Origin: Duganella sp. OV510
Lineage (GTDB): Bacteria; Pseudomonadota; Gammaproteobacteria; Burkholderiales; Burkholderiaceae_D
Assembly (NCBI RefSeq): GCF_900100205.1
Contig: NZ_FNEQ01000003.1
Coordinates: 124,001 to 188,000 of the forward strand
Length of the DNA: 64,000 bases
Reading direction: 5' to 3'
This document shows, piece after piece, positions 50,601-59,705 of this stretch (position 1 is its first letter; each line of letters starts with the position of its first letter). The position numbers and the translations under genes were made by a program. The notes under the pieces were generated by a model. It was given only the letters and a program-made list of their open reading frames with translations, was not told the origin of the DNA and did no database searches.

Positions 50601-52499
50601 ATGTTCACTCTTTACAAACTTCAAACTGCGCTGCGCAATAACTACGTCCGTGCCGTCCTGCTGGCGGCGACTGTCACCCTGATGCTGGTGCTCGGCCTGC
50701 GTGCCGAGGTGCCGCAGGATCCCGCGCCCATCCTGCGCACGCAGGACATCGCCCAGATCACGGCGCTGCCGGCCAAGCGCGCCCAGCTGGACTACCTGCT
50801 GATCGCCGCGCCGCAGTCGGAGACGCCGCGCTATGTGTTCAAGCTGAAGAACGACAACAAGCTGTACGTGGTCAAGGTGCCGGGCACCACCCACCTGAGC
50901 CTGGAGCGTGAAGTCCTGCTGCGCAATAACATTCCCTACGCCATCGCGCGCGACGACTACCTCGCTTCGCACAAGGCAGTGATGCAGGACGACGAGGTCA
51001 GCCTGCTGGCGCGCAGCGGCGCCTTCATCGTGCGGCATGCGCTGGACATCCTGCTGATCGTGCTGGCGCTGTTCCTGCTGCGTAACGGCCTGCCGGGCAT
51101 GGGCGTCAACGCCACCGTGCTGACGCCGGACCAGCTGGGCGGCAGCATGGACGACCTGATCGGCATGGAAGACATCAAGCAGGAAGTGCTGCACCTGGAA
51201 GACATGATACGCAACCGTGCGCTGTACAAAGAGCACGACATCGACAAGCCGTTCAACGTCATGCTGACGGGGCCGGCGGGCACCGGCAAGACCAAGCTGG
51301 CCGGCTACCTGGCCAAGCGCCTCAACATTCCGCTGATCCAGGCGTCCGGCTCGGCGCTGGAATCCGGCTACATCGGCGGCGGCTCGAAAGCGCTGCACGC
51401 GCTGCACCGCAAGGCCTGCGCACGCGGCCAGTGCATCATCTTCCTCGACGAAGCGCAAAGCCTGTTCATGCCGCGCGGCCGTGGCGAGAAAAAATGGGAA
51501 GACGACACCGCCAACACGCTGCTGGGCTTGCTGGACGGCGTGCGCAGCGACAAGGGCGAAGGCGTGATCTGGGTGGTTGCCTCCAACTTCGACGATGCGT
51601 CGACGCGCATGGACGAAGCGATGCTGCGGCGTTTCTCGGTCAAGATCAACTTCCGCCTGCCGAACAAGAACGAACGGCGCGAGCTGCTGCGCTCCTTCCT
51701 GTCGCGCAAGGCGGAGGGTTGCGTCGACTGGCAGGATTTGAATCTCGACCACGTGGCCGAGATTACCGCCAACCTCAGCCCGGCGCTGCTGCAAACGGTG
51801 GTTGAGCGCGCCAGCATGCTGTCGATCCAGGAGAAACAGGTCATCAATACCGACCTGATGTTCCGCGCCTTTGAACGCGCCACCATCGGCCTGACCGACC
51901 GCGCCACCACGGCCGAGAAGACCCGTCAGCGCGAGCGCGTCGCCTTGCACGAGCTGGGCCACTTCTTCATGCAGATCGACCCGTGGCTGCGCGAAGGCTT
52001 GTCGCTGGCGGAGGTGAAGGAGCGTTCGCCGTTCCTGAAGATCTCGACCGAGTCGGTATCCAAGCTGGGCGCGCTTGGCTACGTGTTGTCGGCATCGGAT
52101 GACATGGCCTTGCGCACGCTGGAAGAACTGGAACGCGACGTCATCCAGCTGTACGGCGGCGTGGCGGCGGAAGAACTGTTCTACGGCGCGCGCGGCATCT
52201 CGGTCGGCAGCCAGAACGACATCGAAAAAGCCACCTCGATGCTGGACCTGATGGTCAACAAACTGTCGATGTACTCGCGCTCGAAGATCGACCACAGCCA
52301 GTTCAAGGACAAGGAAGCCGGCTTGGGCGAAGTCGAAGCCAAGGCGGATGAGCTGTACAGCTATACCTTGCAGGCCATCGCCGATTATCGCGGGCAGATC
52401 GAGGAACTGAAGGGCGTGCTGATGGAACAGTATGTCTTGTCGAAAGACCAGATCTTTGCGCTGCTGGAGCAGCAACAACCATTGAAAAAGGCAGCCTGA
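50601..52499 (+). CDS. Divergent FtsH-like membrane AAA+ metalloprotease
   Basis: The 632-residue protein has two membrane segments (about 18-34 and 148-165), an AAA+ domain with Walker A GPAGTGKT and Walker B CIIFLDEAQS, and a peptidase domain with HELGH and a downstream Asp in GSQNDIEKAT plus YGGVAAEELFYG. It departs from FtsH: the pore loop reads GYIGGG instead of FVGVGA, and the second region of homology is DEAMLRRFSVKI, lacking the RPGRFDR arginines. It is therefore a paralogue, not the housekeeping FtsH. A 44-residue basic peptide gene follows after 2 bp. Confidence 0.85.
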   Translation: MFTLYKLQTALRNNYVRAVLLAATVTLMLVLGLRAEVPQDPAPILRTQDIAQITALPAKRAQLDYLLIAAPQSETPRYVFKLKNDNKLYVVKVPGTTHLSLEREVLLRNNIPYAIARDDYLASHKAVMQDDEVSLLARSGAFIVRHALDILLIVLALFLLRNGLPGMGVNATVLTPDQLGGSMDDLIGMEDIKQEVLHLEDMIRNRALYKEHDIDKPFNVMLTGPAGTGKTKLAGYLAKRLNIPLIQASGSALESGYIGGGSKALHALHRKACARGQCIIFLDEAQSLFMPRGRGEKKWEDDTANTLLGLLDGVRSDKGEGVIWVVASNFDDASTRMDEAMLRRFSVKINFRLPNKNERRELLRSFLSRKAEGCVDWQDLNLDHVAEITANLSPALLQTVVERASMLSIQEKQVINTDLMFRAFERATIGLTDRATTAEKTRQRERVALHELGHFFMQIDPWLREGLSLAEVKERSPFLKISTESVSKLGALGYVLSASDDMALRTLEELERDVIQLYGGVAAEELFYGARGISVGSQNDIEKATSMLDLMVNKLSMYSRSKIDHSQFKDKEAGLGEVEAKADELYSYTLQAIADYRGQIEELKGVLMEQYVLSKDQIFALLEQQQPLKKAA

Positions 52500-52501
52500 A
52501 G

Positions 52502-52636
52502 ATGACTACCACCAAGCCACCACGCGTCCTCACCGCCAAGCGCGACGCCCGCGCCATGCTGCGCCATACCCGGCAACGCAATATGCGGCTGTTGCAGAAC
52601 TATTTGCTGCGGAAGGTGAGCCATCTCAAGGGTTAA
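52502..52636 (+). CDS. 44-residue basic peptide downstream of FtsH-like gene
   Basis: The frame starts 2 bp after the protease stop and encodes a strongly basic peptide (MTTTKPPRVLTAKRDARAML at the start, ending RKVSHLKG). It is likely translationally coupled, though the ribosome site is weak. It overlaps the tail of the convergent coiled-coil gene by 11 bp. Unknown; possibly a substrate or partner of the protease. Confidence 0.45.
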   Translation: MTTTKPPRVLTAKRDARAMLRHTRQRNMRLLQNYLLRKVSHLKG

Positions 52637-52997
52637 TCAGGCGCATGTAGAAAACCAGTGCCTGCGGCACGACCAGCACAAGCAGCGCGATCACCGCCCA
52701 TTGCTGTAGTTCGACGCGCCTTAGGCGCATCTCCATCTTCTCGGTCTTTTGCACCAGCGCGTCGATGCGTTGTTCCAATGCATTGATGCGCTTCTCAAGC
52801 AATTCGACTCGTTCCGCCAAAAATTTCACTCGCTCCTCAAGGAAGGCAATCTTCGCGGTGAACATCGCCACATCCTTGCGTAATTCCACCAGCTGCTCGC
52901 TATGTCTGTCGAGCATGCCATCATGCTTATTTTTGACGAGCTTGTTCAACTCTTCAAAGCGTTCTTCCAGCAACTCCACCCGCTCGACCAGCTCCAT
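52626..52997 (-). CDS. Coiled-coil protein with C-terminal membrane anchor
   Basis: The 123-residue protein consists of a long heptad-rich coiled coil (residues 1-95, for example VELLEERFEELNKLV and LEERVKFLAERVELLEKRI) followed by one membrane helix (AVIALLVLVVPQALVFYM). AGGTGTGCC lies upstream of the ATG. Similar layout occurs in the gene at 56318. No enzymatic motif; a scaffold or tether role is possible. Confidence 0.75.
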   Translation of the reverse strand: MELVERVELLEERFEELNKLVKNKHDGMLDRHSEQLVELRKDVAMFTAKIAFLEERVKFLAERVELLEKRINALEQRIDALVQKTEKMEMRLRRVELQQWAVIALLVLVVPQALVFYMRLINP

Positions 52998-53172
52998 GGC
53001 ACACCTCCATGTGTAGAGGATCGATTATCCGCCCGCAACCGCAGTGTTCCAATTGAGCCTGGTCAAACTTTGCCTTGGCGGCCTGGAATCTGCAAAAAAA
53101 TTTAACTTGGCCTGCAGGGTTGCGGCGTGCCTGCAAATCGGTGATAATGCGGGTCGCATTGCAATATCCATT

Positions 53173-53257
53173 GCCTCGGTGGTGGAATTGGTAGACGCAG
53201 CGGACTCAAAATCCGCCGCCGCAAGGCGTGCCGGTTCGATTCCGGCCCGGGGCACCA
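53173..53257 (+). tRNA. tRNA-Leu (anticodon CAA)
   Basis: An 85-nt class II tRNA with an acceptor stem GCCTCGG pairing with CCGGGGC, D-loop GGTAGACGC, anticodon stem-loop GCGGA-CTCAAAA-TCCGC giving anticodon CAA, a long variable arm and a T-loop GGTTCGATTCC. The CCA end is encoded. It reads UUG. Confidence 0.95.
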
Positions 53258-53292
53258 ACAGTTGGTATTACAATGTTCAGCAAGGTCCAATG

Positions 53293-53328
53293 ACCCGCGA
53301 TTCTTCCATAAGAGAACGCGGGTTTTTT
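53293..53328 (+). terminator. tRNA-Leu terminator
   Basis: ACCCGCG (53293-53299) pairs with CGCGGGT (53317-53323), followed by a T-run, 36 bp after the tRNA end. Confidence 0.8.
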
Positions 53329-53347
53329 GTTTTGGCTATAAGCTTGA

Positions 53348-53546
53348 GCATACATATAGGGTTTGCCCTTCCCAGCTAATGCCTATTTTCGCCTGAAATG
53401 GCCTGAGAAATGCCTGCATTTGTAACAGCGAATCCGCCTGCGCCAGAGGGAAGCCCACGTAAAAGCGCCTGAAAAAATAGGCATTGAGCAGGCGATTTCA
53501 GGCGAAAATAGGCATTCACCCGGGAGGGACAACCCTATGTGTATGC
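53348..53546. mobile_element. Inverted-repeat element (MITE-like), 199 bp
   Basis: The left arm (53348-53415) and the reverse complement of the right arm (53479-53546) are each 68 bp and differ at about 12 positions. Both contain ATGCCTATTTTCGCCTGAAAT and begin GCATACA. The 63-bp centre has no gene. No clear target duplication is visible. It sits in the 300-bp gap after tRNA-Leu and has no transposase, so it is a non-autonomous element or a strong bipartite hairpin. Confidence 0.65.
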
Positions 53547-53561
53547 CCGGAACGATAGCGA

Positions 53562-54107
53562 TCAGTTAGCGGGACGCCACAGCTTCACTTTCGACGTCTT
53601 CTCGTAGCCTTTGCCGTTCGGATAGCCCACCAGTTCCAGTTCCGAGCCCCATGGCGACAGGAAGTGCACCCAGGTTTCGCCGGCGGTGTCGCCGCTGGTC
53701 ATGGTCATCGGTTCGCCGATGATGGTGATGCCTTTCGACTTCAGGTAGGCCACGCCGGCGTGTACGTCATCGGTGTAGAAGGCGATGTGCGAGGCGCCGA
53801 TGTCTTCGATCTTCGGCATGATGGTGCTGCCGGTCGAGTTCTTGTATTCGAACAGTTCGATGTTCGAGCCATTGCCACAGCGGAGCATGGCCAGCGTGAC
53901 GCTCTCGGCGCGCGGTGCCATGCTGAACGGGCCGATCTGCGTCACCGGCTCGCAGCCGAAGGTGGAGGCGAAGAACGCCTTGGCCTGCGCCAGGTCCGGC
54001 ACATTGACGCCGACGTGATCCACGCCCGCCGTCTAGATGCCAGCCGCCTGTGCGGCCCCGCCGAGGTTGAGCACGATGGCGGTAAATACCGCTGCAATAA
54101 TCTTCAT
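53562..54107 (-). pseudogene. VOC-family protein gene with in-frame amber stop
   Basis: Starting at the ATG at 54107, which has AAGGAG upstream, a signal peptide (MKIIAAVFTAIVLNLGG) is read, then a TAG at 54033-54035 is met, and the same frame continues as TAGVDHVGVNVPDLAQAKAFF. The latter is a vicinal-oxygen-chelate (glyoxalase/bleomycin-resistance) domain of 153 residues from the GTG at 54023 (SHIAFYTDDVHAGVAYLK). Either the gene is broken, the stop is read through, or the protein is made from the internal GTG without a signal. It is last in an operon with NTF2-like and SDR genes. Confidence 0.8.
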
Positions 54108-54118
54108 GATGACACTCC

Positions 54119-54475
54119 TTATTTTTTGTCGATAAACACGTAAGCGCTGGCGAGCTTGCCGTTGCGGATGGTGAAGATGTCCTCACCGCGTATCAGGTTG
54201 GGCTTGTCGCGCGGGCCGTAGCCCCAGGTCACGCGGCCGATATCGTGGTTCCACGCCACCGGCTCCGGTGTGAAGACGAAGCCGGCGTGGCCGCCCTGCA
54301 CCTTGTCGATCAGCGCGGTCACCGCCGCGTAGCCGGTCACCACGCCGTCGTAGTCGGCGACGTAGAAGTTGTCGGTATAAACCTGCGCGAACCTGGCGTT
54401 GCGGCGCGCCGCGTCGGTGTCATTCCATATCTCGAAATGACGGTCGATCAGCTGTTGTACGATGGCGATGTCCAT
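54119..54475 (-). CDS. NTF2-like (SnoaL-type) protein
   Basis: The 118-residue protein fits the NTF2-like fold: IVQQLIDRHFEIWNDTDAA, YTDNFYVADYDGVVTGYAAV and DIFTIRNGKLASAYVFID. These small cone-shaped proteins act as isomerases, hydrolases or binders. It begins 2 bp after the SDR stop and ends 11 bp before the VOC gene, so it is operonic. Confidence 0.87.
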   Translation of the reverse strand: MDIAIVQQLIDRHFEIWNDTDAARRNARFAQVYTDNFYVADYDGVVTGYAAVTALIDKVQGGHAGFVFTPEPVAWNHDIGRVTWGYGPRDKPNLIRGEDIFTIRNGKLASAYVFIDKK

Positions 54476-54477
54476 GC

Positions 54478-55236
54478 TTACACCTGCACCATGCCGCCAT
54501 CGACGAACAGCTCGATGCCGTTGATATACGCGGCGTTGTCGGACGCCAGGAAGGCGACGGCCTTGCCGATCTCTTCCGGCTCACCGAGGCGTGCCAGCGG
54601 TACTTGCGCAGCCAGCGCGTCGAACAGGCCCTGGCGTGCTTCGTCCGGCACCAGACCGCCGAGGCCAGGCGTGCGGATCGGACCTGGGCTGACGACGTTG
54701 ACGCGGATGCGGCGGTCTTTCAAATCCATCACCCACGAACGCGCCAGGTTACGCACGGCGGCCTTGCTGGCGCTGTAGACGCTGAACGCGGCCGTGCCCT
54801 GGATCGAGACGGTCGAACCGGTCAGGATTACCGAGGCGCCATCCACCAGCAGCGGCAGGGCTTTCTGCACGGTGAACAGCACGCCGCGTACATTGGTGCC
54901 GAAGATGCGGTCGAAGTGTTCTTCGGTGATGGCGCCCAGCGGCATCATGTCGCCGCCGCCGGCGTTGGCGAACAGGATGTCCAGCTTGCCGGCGCTCTTG
55001 GCGATTTGCGTGTAGACCGTGTCCAGGTCGGTCAGCACCGAGGCGTCGGCGCGGATGCCGGTGGCGGCGGCGCCGATGGTGGCAACTGCGGCGTCCAGCT
55101 CGGCCTGACGGCGGCCGGTGATGAAGACGCGTGCGCCTTGTGCTGCCAGTTCCTGCGCGGTGGCCAGGCCGATGCCCGAGGTGCCGCCGGTGACCAGTGC
55201 GATTTTGCCGTTCAGTTGGTGCAGTTGCTTGTTCAT
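54478..55236 (-). CDS. SDR family oxidoreductase
   Basis: The 252-residue enzyme has the classical short-chain dehydrogenase pattern: cofactor loop [20 protein letters not shown], the catalytic Ser and [15 protein letters not shown] (YxxxK), and [12 protein letters not shown]. It probably uses NAD(P)(H) on a carbonyl or alcohol, with substrate unknown. It leads the operon and is divergent from the LysR gene, which likely controls it. The stop is TGA-type and the next gene starts immediately. Confidence 0.93.
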   Translation of the reverse strand: MNKQLHQLNGKIALVTGGTSGIGLATAQELAAQGARVFITGRRQAELDAAVATIGAAATGIRADASVLTDLDTVYTQIAKSAGKLDILFANAGGGDMMPLGAITEEHFDRIFGTNVRGVLFTVQKALPLLVDGASVILTGSTVSIQGTAAFSVYSASKAAVRNLARSWVMDLKDRRIRVNVVSPGPIRTPGLGGLVPDEARQGLFDALAAQVPLARLGEPEEIGKAVAFLASDNAAYINGIELFVDGGMVQV

Positions 55237-55340
55237 GATTTACTCCTTGAAGTCAGTTGGGATGGGTGAACTTTAACGCCGCGCGGTTTATTTATAAACC
55301 GTGTAAAATTAAAATCACTATCCATACAGAGGAATAATCG

Positions 55341-56240
55341 ATGAATCAGTTGCTGGCGATACGGGCGTTTGCCCGCGTGGTCGAGGCGGGCAGTTTCACG
55401 CGCGCCGCCGATTCGCTCGACATGCCGAATGCCACGCTGAGCAAGCTGGTGCAGGAGCTGGAGGCGCATCTGGGCGTGCGCCTGCTGCAGCGGACCACGC
55501 GGCGCGTCACGGTCACGCCGGAAGGCCAGCATTACTACGAGAAGACGGCGCTGATCCTGCGCACGCTGGAGGACGTCGACAGCTCGTTCAATATCGCGCA
55601 GAGCAAGCCGCGCGGGCAGTTGCGCATCGATGTCGGCGGTTCAACGGCGCGCGATGTACTGATTCCGGCGCTGCCGGAGTTCCTGGCGCGCTACCCGGAT
55701 ATCCGCATCGATCTGGGCGTGTCGGACCGATCGGTCGACATGATCAGCGATAACGTCGATTGCGTGATACGCGGTGGCCCGCTGGACAATTCCTCGCTGA
55801 TCGCCCGCCCCATCGGCCAGGCGGCGATGGTGACCTGCGCCACGCCGGCCTACCTGAAGCAGTATGGTGTGCCGGCCTATCCGGACGAGCTGAAGAACGG
55901 CCACCGCCTGGTTGCCTATATGCTGGCGCAGAGCAATCGCGCAGTGCCGTTCCGCTTTTTCCACGCCGGCGAAAAAACCGAGATCAAGGTCGAGCACCGG
56001 GTCGGCGTCAACGAAAGCAATGGCCATATGGCGGCCGGCCTGGCGGGACTGGGCATCATCCAGACTTTCGCCTACGCAGCCGCACCCGCGCTGAAGGATG
56101 GCACGCTGGTCGAGATCCTGAAGAAATGGCGGCCGCCGCCCTACCCGTTCCACGTCGTCTATCCGCAGAACCGCCATGTCTCGCACCGCCTGCGCGTCTT
56201 CATCGACTGGCTGCTGGAGAGCTTCCCGCAGCGATTGTGA
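55341..56240 (+). CDS. LysR-type transcriptional regulator
   Basis: The 299-residue protein has an N-terminal helix-turn-helix (SFTRAADSLDMPNATLSKLVQELE) and a LysR effector domain (RGQLRIDVGGSTARDVLIPALPEFL). It is divergently placed from the SDR-NTF2-VOC operon, with a 104-bp shared regulatory gap containing AT-rich dyads, typical for LysR control of the neighbour. GGAATAATCG lies before the ATG. Confidence 0.95.
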   Translation: MNQLLAIRAFARVVEAGSFTRAADSLDMPNATLSKLVQELEAHLGVRLLQRTTRRVTVTPEGQHYYEKTALILRTLEDVDSSFNIAQSKPRGQLRIDVGGSTARDVLIPALPEFLARYPDIRIDLGVSDRSVDMISDNVDCVIRGGPLDNSSLIARPIGQAAMVTCATPAYLKQYGVPAYPDELKNGHRLVAYMLAQSNRAVPFRFFHAGEKTEIKVEHRVGVNESNGHMAAGLAGLGIIQTFAYAAAPALKDGTLVEILKKWRPPPYPFHVVYPQNRHVSHRLRVFIDWLLESFPQRL

Positions 56241-56317
56241 GGCCGCACCTTTGAGCCAGATCAAAGCTTGCAATGGATGAGGGAACAGGATGAGAGCTCA
56301 TCCGCAGGAGCGCCATC

Positions 56318-56599
56318 ATGAACATTAGTTTCGATAACCGCAAATACGCAATGCGCTTAACCGAGGCAGGCATGTCGCCAGCACTCGCAGACATTCACGT
56401 TGAAATGACGGCGGACGTCATGAGAGCGTTGCAGGCGCTGGACTCGCGCCTGCAACGTACGGACGACAAGCTCGCCGTTCTCAAAGCAGAACTGGAAGCG
56501 AAGATCGCCGACACCCGGACCGAAATCATCAAGTGGGTCGTCAGTGTCGGCATCCTGCAATCATCGCTGATTGCAGCTTTGTTGCTGCGCTTAACCTAA
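56318..56599 (+). CDS. Small coiled-coil membrane protein
   Basis: The 93-residue protein has an N-terminal region [20 protein letters not shown], a coiled coil ([20 protein letters not shown]) and a C-terminal membrane helix ([17 protein letters not shown]). This layout is like DUF1640/CCDC90-type small proteins and resembles the product of 52626-52997. Its stop overlaps the gudD stop by 9 bp. AGGAG precedes the ATG. Unknown function. Confidence 0.72.
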   Translation: MNISFDNRKYAMRLTEAGMSPALADIHVEMTADVMRALQALDSRLQRTDDKLAVLKAELEAKIADTRTEIIKWVVSVGILQSSLIAALLLRLT

Positions 56600-57937
56600 G
56601 CTCGGGCGCTTTGGCGAGTAGGTCCAGCCTGGGACCAGGTAGCGCATCGCCATCGCATCGTCACGCGCGGTGGTGGCGACTTTTTTGTACAGCTGGTGCG
56701 CCGCTTCGATGCGATCCAGGTCCGGCTCGATGCCGAGGCCCGGCTTCTGCGGCACCTGCACCGCACCGCCGACGATCTGCAGCGGTTCCTTGGTCAGGCG
56801 CTCCTGGCCTTCCTGCCAGATCCAGTGCGTATCGATGGCGGTGATGTTGCCCGGCGCCGCAGCGGCCGCGTGGGTGAACATCGCCAGCGAAACATCGAAG
56901 TGATTATTCGAGTGCGAGCCCCAGGTCAGCCCCCACTGTTCGCACAGCTGCGCCAGGCGCACCGAACCCTGCATGGTCCAGAAGTGCGGATCGGCCAGCG
57001 GAATATCCACCGCGCCCAACAGGTGCGAATGCGCCATCTGGCGCCAGTCGGTGGCGACCATATTGGTGGCGGTCGGGATGCCGGTGGCACGGCGGAACTC
57101 GGCCATGATTTCGCGGCCCGAGTAGCCATTCTCCGGGCCGCAGGGATCTTCGGCATACGCCATGATGTGGCCCTGGCCCTTGCAGATCTCGATCGCCTCG
57201 CGCAGCGACCAGGCGCCGTTCGGGTCCAGCGTCACGCGCGAATCCGGATAGCGCTTCTTGATCGCGGCGATGGCTTCCATTTCCACCGCGCCCGCCATCA
57301 CGCCGCCCTTCAGCTTGAAATCCTGGAAGCCGTATTTCTCCACCGTGGCTTCCGCCAGTTCGACGATGGCGGCTGGCGTCATTGCCTCTTCGTTGCGGCG
57401 CTTGTACCAGCCGCTCTGTCCTTCGCCGGCCTGATACGGCAGGTCAGTGCGCTGCCGGTCGCCGATGTAGAACAGGTAAGCCAGCATCGGCACGCTGTCG
57501 CGCTGCTGGCCGGAGCCCAGCAGTTCGCACACCGGTACGCCCAGGTGCTGGCCCAGCAGGTCGAGCAGCGCCGCTTCCACGGCAGTGACCACGTTATCCA
57601 GGCGCAGATTGATTTCGTGCGGCTGTTTCAGCACTTCCGCTTCGGCCGCCGACGTCACCTGATGGTGGCCGCCGATCGCCGCGCGGATCGCGTTCAGCGT
57701 GCGGTTGTACAGGCCGATCTGCGTGCCCACCACCAGCGGCACCGAGCGCTCCAGCGCCGCCAGGATGCCGGCGCCGCCCGGCACTTCGCCGATGCCGGTA
57801 TTGCCGGCGCTGTCGGTCAGCAGCACCAGGTTGCGCGTGAAATAAGGCGCGTGCGCGCCGCACAGGTTGAGCAGCATGCTGTCGTAGCCCGCTACCGGGA
57901 CGACGCGCATGGCGGTGATGACAGGGGAATTGCTCAT
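56591..57937 (-). CDS. gudD: Glucarate dehydratase
   Basis: The 448-residue enolase-superfamily enzyme dehydrates D-glucarate to 5-keto-4-deoxyglucarate. Catalytic positions align with E. coli GudD, offset by three: Lys208 and Lys210 in FKLKGG, Asp238 in TLDPNGAW, Glu269 in CGPEN, Asn292 in TNM and His342 in [13 protein letters not shown] lies before the ATG. It follows a GH35-like gene by 29 bp, placing it in a sugar-acid/plant-polysaccharide catabolic unit. Confidence 0.93.
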   Translation of the reverse strand: MSNSPVITAMRVVPVAGYDSMLLNLCGAHAPYFTRNLVLLTDSAGNTGIGEVPGGAGILAALERSVPLVVGTQIGLYNRTLNAIRAAIGGHHQVTSAAEAEVLKQPHEINLRLDNVVTAVEAALLDLLGQHLGVPVCELLGSGQQRDSVPMLAYLFYIGDRQRTDLPYQAGEGQSGWYKRRNEEAMTPAAIVELAEATVEKYGFQDFKLKGGVMAGAVEMEAIAAIKKRYPDSRVTLDPNGAWSLREAIEICKGQGHIMAYAEDPCGPENGYSGREIMAEFRRATGIPTATNMVATDWRQMAHSHLLGAVDIPLADPHFWTMQGSVRLAQLCEQWGLTWGSHSNNHFDVSLAMFTHAAAAAPGNITAIDTHWIWQEGQERLTKEPLQIVGGAVQVPQKPGLGIEPDLDRIEAAHQLYKKVATTARDDAMAMRYLVPGWTYSPKRPSLG

Positions 57938-57966
57938 GGTTCTACTCCAGATAAGTTCAGTTCATT

Positions 57967-59628
57967 TCAGCGATAGCGGTACAGCTTCACGCGCTGCATG
58001 GTGTAGCCATCGCCCGGCAAATTGATGTGGCGGCCCTGGTGGGTCTGGTCGCCGTTCAGCCAGCGCCCTTCCTTCCAGCGGCCTTTTTCATACGTGCCCT
58101 CGACCGCCTTCTCGATACCGGCCAGCGAACCGTCGCTGCCGCCGAAAACAAAGGTCAGGCCCTTGCCCGCCACCAGGAATTCATCGTCGCCGGTCTGGAT
58201 CACCAGGCCGCCGCGCGTCTGCACTTCGGCAGGCTTGAGTTTTTCCCATGGCGCGTTGAAGCTGACGGTCAGCGTGTAGCCGCCCAGCTGCACCGTCTGC
58301 GGCGCGGTATCGACTTCGCCCTCAAACGACATCGGCGCCTTGAAGCCGCGGATCTTGCCGCTGCCCTGGTACTGGTTGATCACCGGCGCGATCTGCTTCA
58401 GCACGCGATAGGCCTGTGGCAGCGAATAGCTGCCGTCCTTGACCTCATCGATGGCAAACGGCGAGAAGCCAAACGCGTCGTGCTCGCCGATCGCGTAGAA
58501 CGCATCGGCGCCGGCATCGCTGCGGTCGGCCTGGTTGCCTTCCGGGACAAACAACGGATTGTCCGGACGCTTGAACTGCTTGGCCCAGTGCGCGAAGTTA
58601 GGGAAGTAGATGTCGATCGACAGCACGTCCACCGACGGCGCGCCCGGCTTCCACACATCGAACAGATGCGGCAGCGGACCGGCGCTCGGATACTCGCCCG
58701 GCCGCTTGCCCGGCCGTGGCAGCGCCACGTTCACATACATCGGCAGCGGATACACGGCCTTGCCTGCGGCGGTCAGCGATTCGACAAAGCGCGCATAGTG
58801 CCAGGCCTGGAACACTTCCTCGGTCTCGATGGTGTCGCCAAACACGTCCGCCCAGCTGCCCGAGGCGCGTGCGCCGCGCGACTCCCACGCCGCTTTCAGC
58901 GCTGGCTGCAAGGTGGCGCGGTTGGCGGCCAGATAGCTGGTCAGCGCGGCAGGCACCGGCTCCCGCCAGGCGGCATTGGCGGCAGCGCTGTAGTCGCGCA
59001 CTTCCGGCAGCATGCCGATTTCATTTTCCACCTGCACCATCAGCACCGTGTGCTGCGTGTCGACCTGCTTCAGGTGCGCCATCAGCGCGCGATAAGCAGC
59101 GGTGTCGGCGGCCAGCGTGGCCGGCGCGAACGGCGTCAGGATCTCTTGCGCGACACCGGCGCGTGTGCGTGCGCGCGGGAAGCGCTGGCTGTCTTTCTTC
59201 ACCCAGGCCGGCACATAGGTCGACATGGAATTCTTCCACGCGCCAAACCACAGCAGCACCAGCTTGGTGTTGTTGGCGCGCGCCTGTTTCAGCATGCCAT
59301 CCAGTACGCTGAAATCAAAGCGCCCTTCGACCGGCTCGATCTGGTCCCACTCGACCGGCGCCAGCACGGTGTTGACTTCGGCCGCCTTCAAGGTCGGCCA
59401 CAAGGTATTCAGGTATTCAGGCTGGGAAGCGGACGAGTTGTTCAACTCCCCGCCAAGAATCAAAAACGGTTGATCGTCGACGATCAGCTGGGTGGCGCTG
59501 CCCTGCTTGCGCAGGTGCGGCGGCGTGGCGGCATTGGCGGCATTGGCGGCGCTGATGGCCGTCCAGCCCAGCAAGGCGACAGCGACTGCGCAAGCGGCGG
59601 CGCGTACTTTGCGGGTCGGTGCATGCAT
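57967..59628 (-). CDS. Secreted GH35-like glycosidase (DUF5597 type)
   Basis: The 553-residue protein has a signal peptide (ending near ANAAT) and a TIM-barrel of the GH35 beta-galactosidase superfamily, with FLILGGELNNSSASQPEYLN, the VLAPVEWDQIEPVEG segment and VQVENEIGMLPEVRD holding the acid/base Glu. The C-terminal domain fits the DUF5597 extension. The ATG at 59628 with AGGAG upstream is preferred to the TTG upstream. A terminator separates it from the TonB receptor gene. It likely acts on galactosidic side chains in the periplasm. Confidence 0.87.
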   Translation of the reverse strand: MHAPTRKVRAAACAVAVALLGWTAISAANAANAATPPHLRKQGSATQLIVDDQPFLILGGELNNSSASQPEYLNTLWPTLKAAEVNTVLAPVEWDQIEPVEGRFDFSVLDGMLKQARANNTKLVLLWFGAWKNSMSTYVPAWVKKDSQRFPRARTRAGVAQEILTPFAPATLAADTAAYRALMAHLKQVDTQHTVLMVQVENEIGMLPEVRDYSAAANAAWREPVPAALTSYLAANRATLQPALKAAWESRGARASGSWADVFGDTIETEEVFQAWHYARFVESLTAAGKAVYPLPMYVNVALPRPGKRPGEYPSAGPLPHLFDVWKPGAPSVDVLSIDIYFPNFAHWAKQFKRPDNPLFVPEGNQADRSDAGADAFYAIGEHDAFGFSPFAIDEVKDGSYSLPQAYRVLKQIAPVINQYQGSGKIRGFKAPMSFEGEVDTAPQTVQLGGYTLTVSFNAPWEKLKPAEVQTRGGLVIQTGDDEFLVAGKGLTFVFGGSDGSLAGIEKAVEGTYEKGRWKEGRWLNGDQTHQGRHINLPGDGYTMQRVKLYRYR

Positions 59629-59638
59629 GGCTGCTCCT

Positions 59639-59665
59639 AAAAAAAACCGCCCCATAAAGGGGCGG
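59639..59665 (-). terminator. Terminator between TonB receptor and glycosidase
   Basis: On the minus strand CCGCCCC (59659-59665), loop, GGGGCGG (59647-59653) is followed by eight T and then immediately the glycosidase ribosome site AGGAG. It should reduce, but may not fully block, read-through. Confidence 0.8.
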
Positions 59666-59705
59666 GCGGAAAAGGCCCCGCAGGGAGACGGGGGGGCCAG
59701 ACGAT

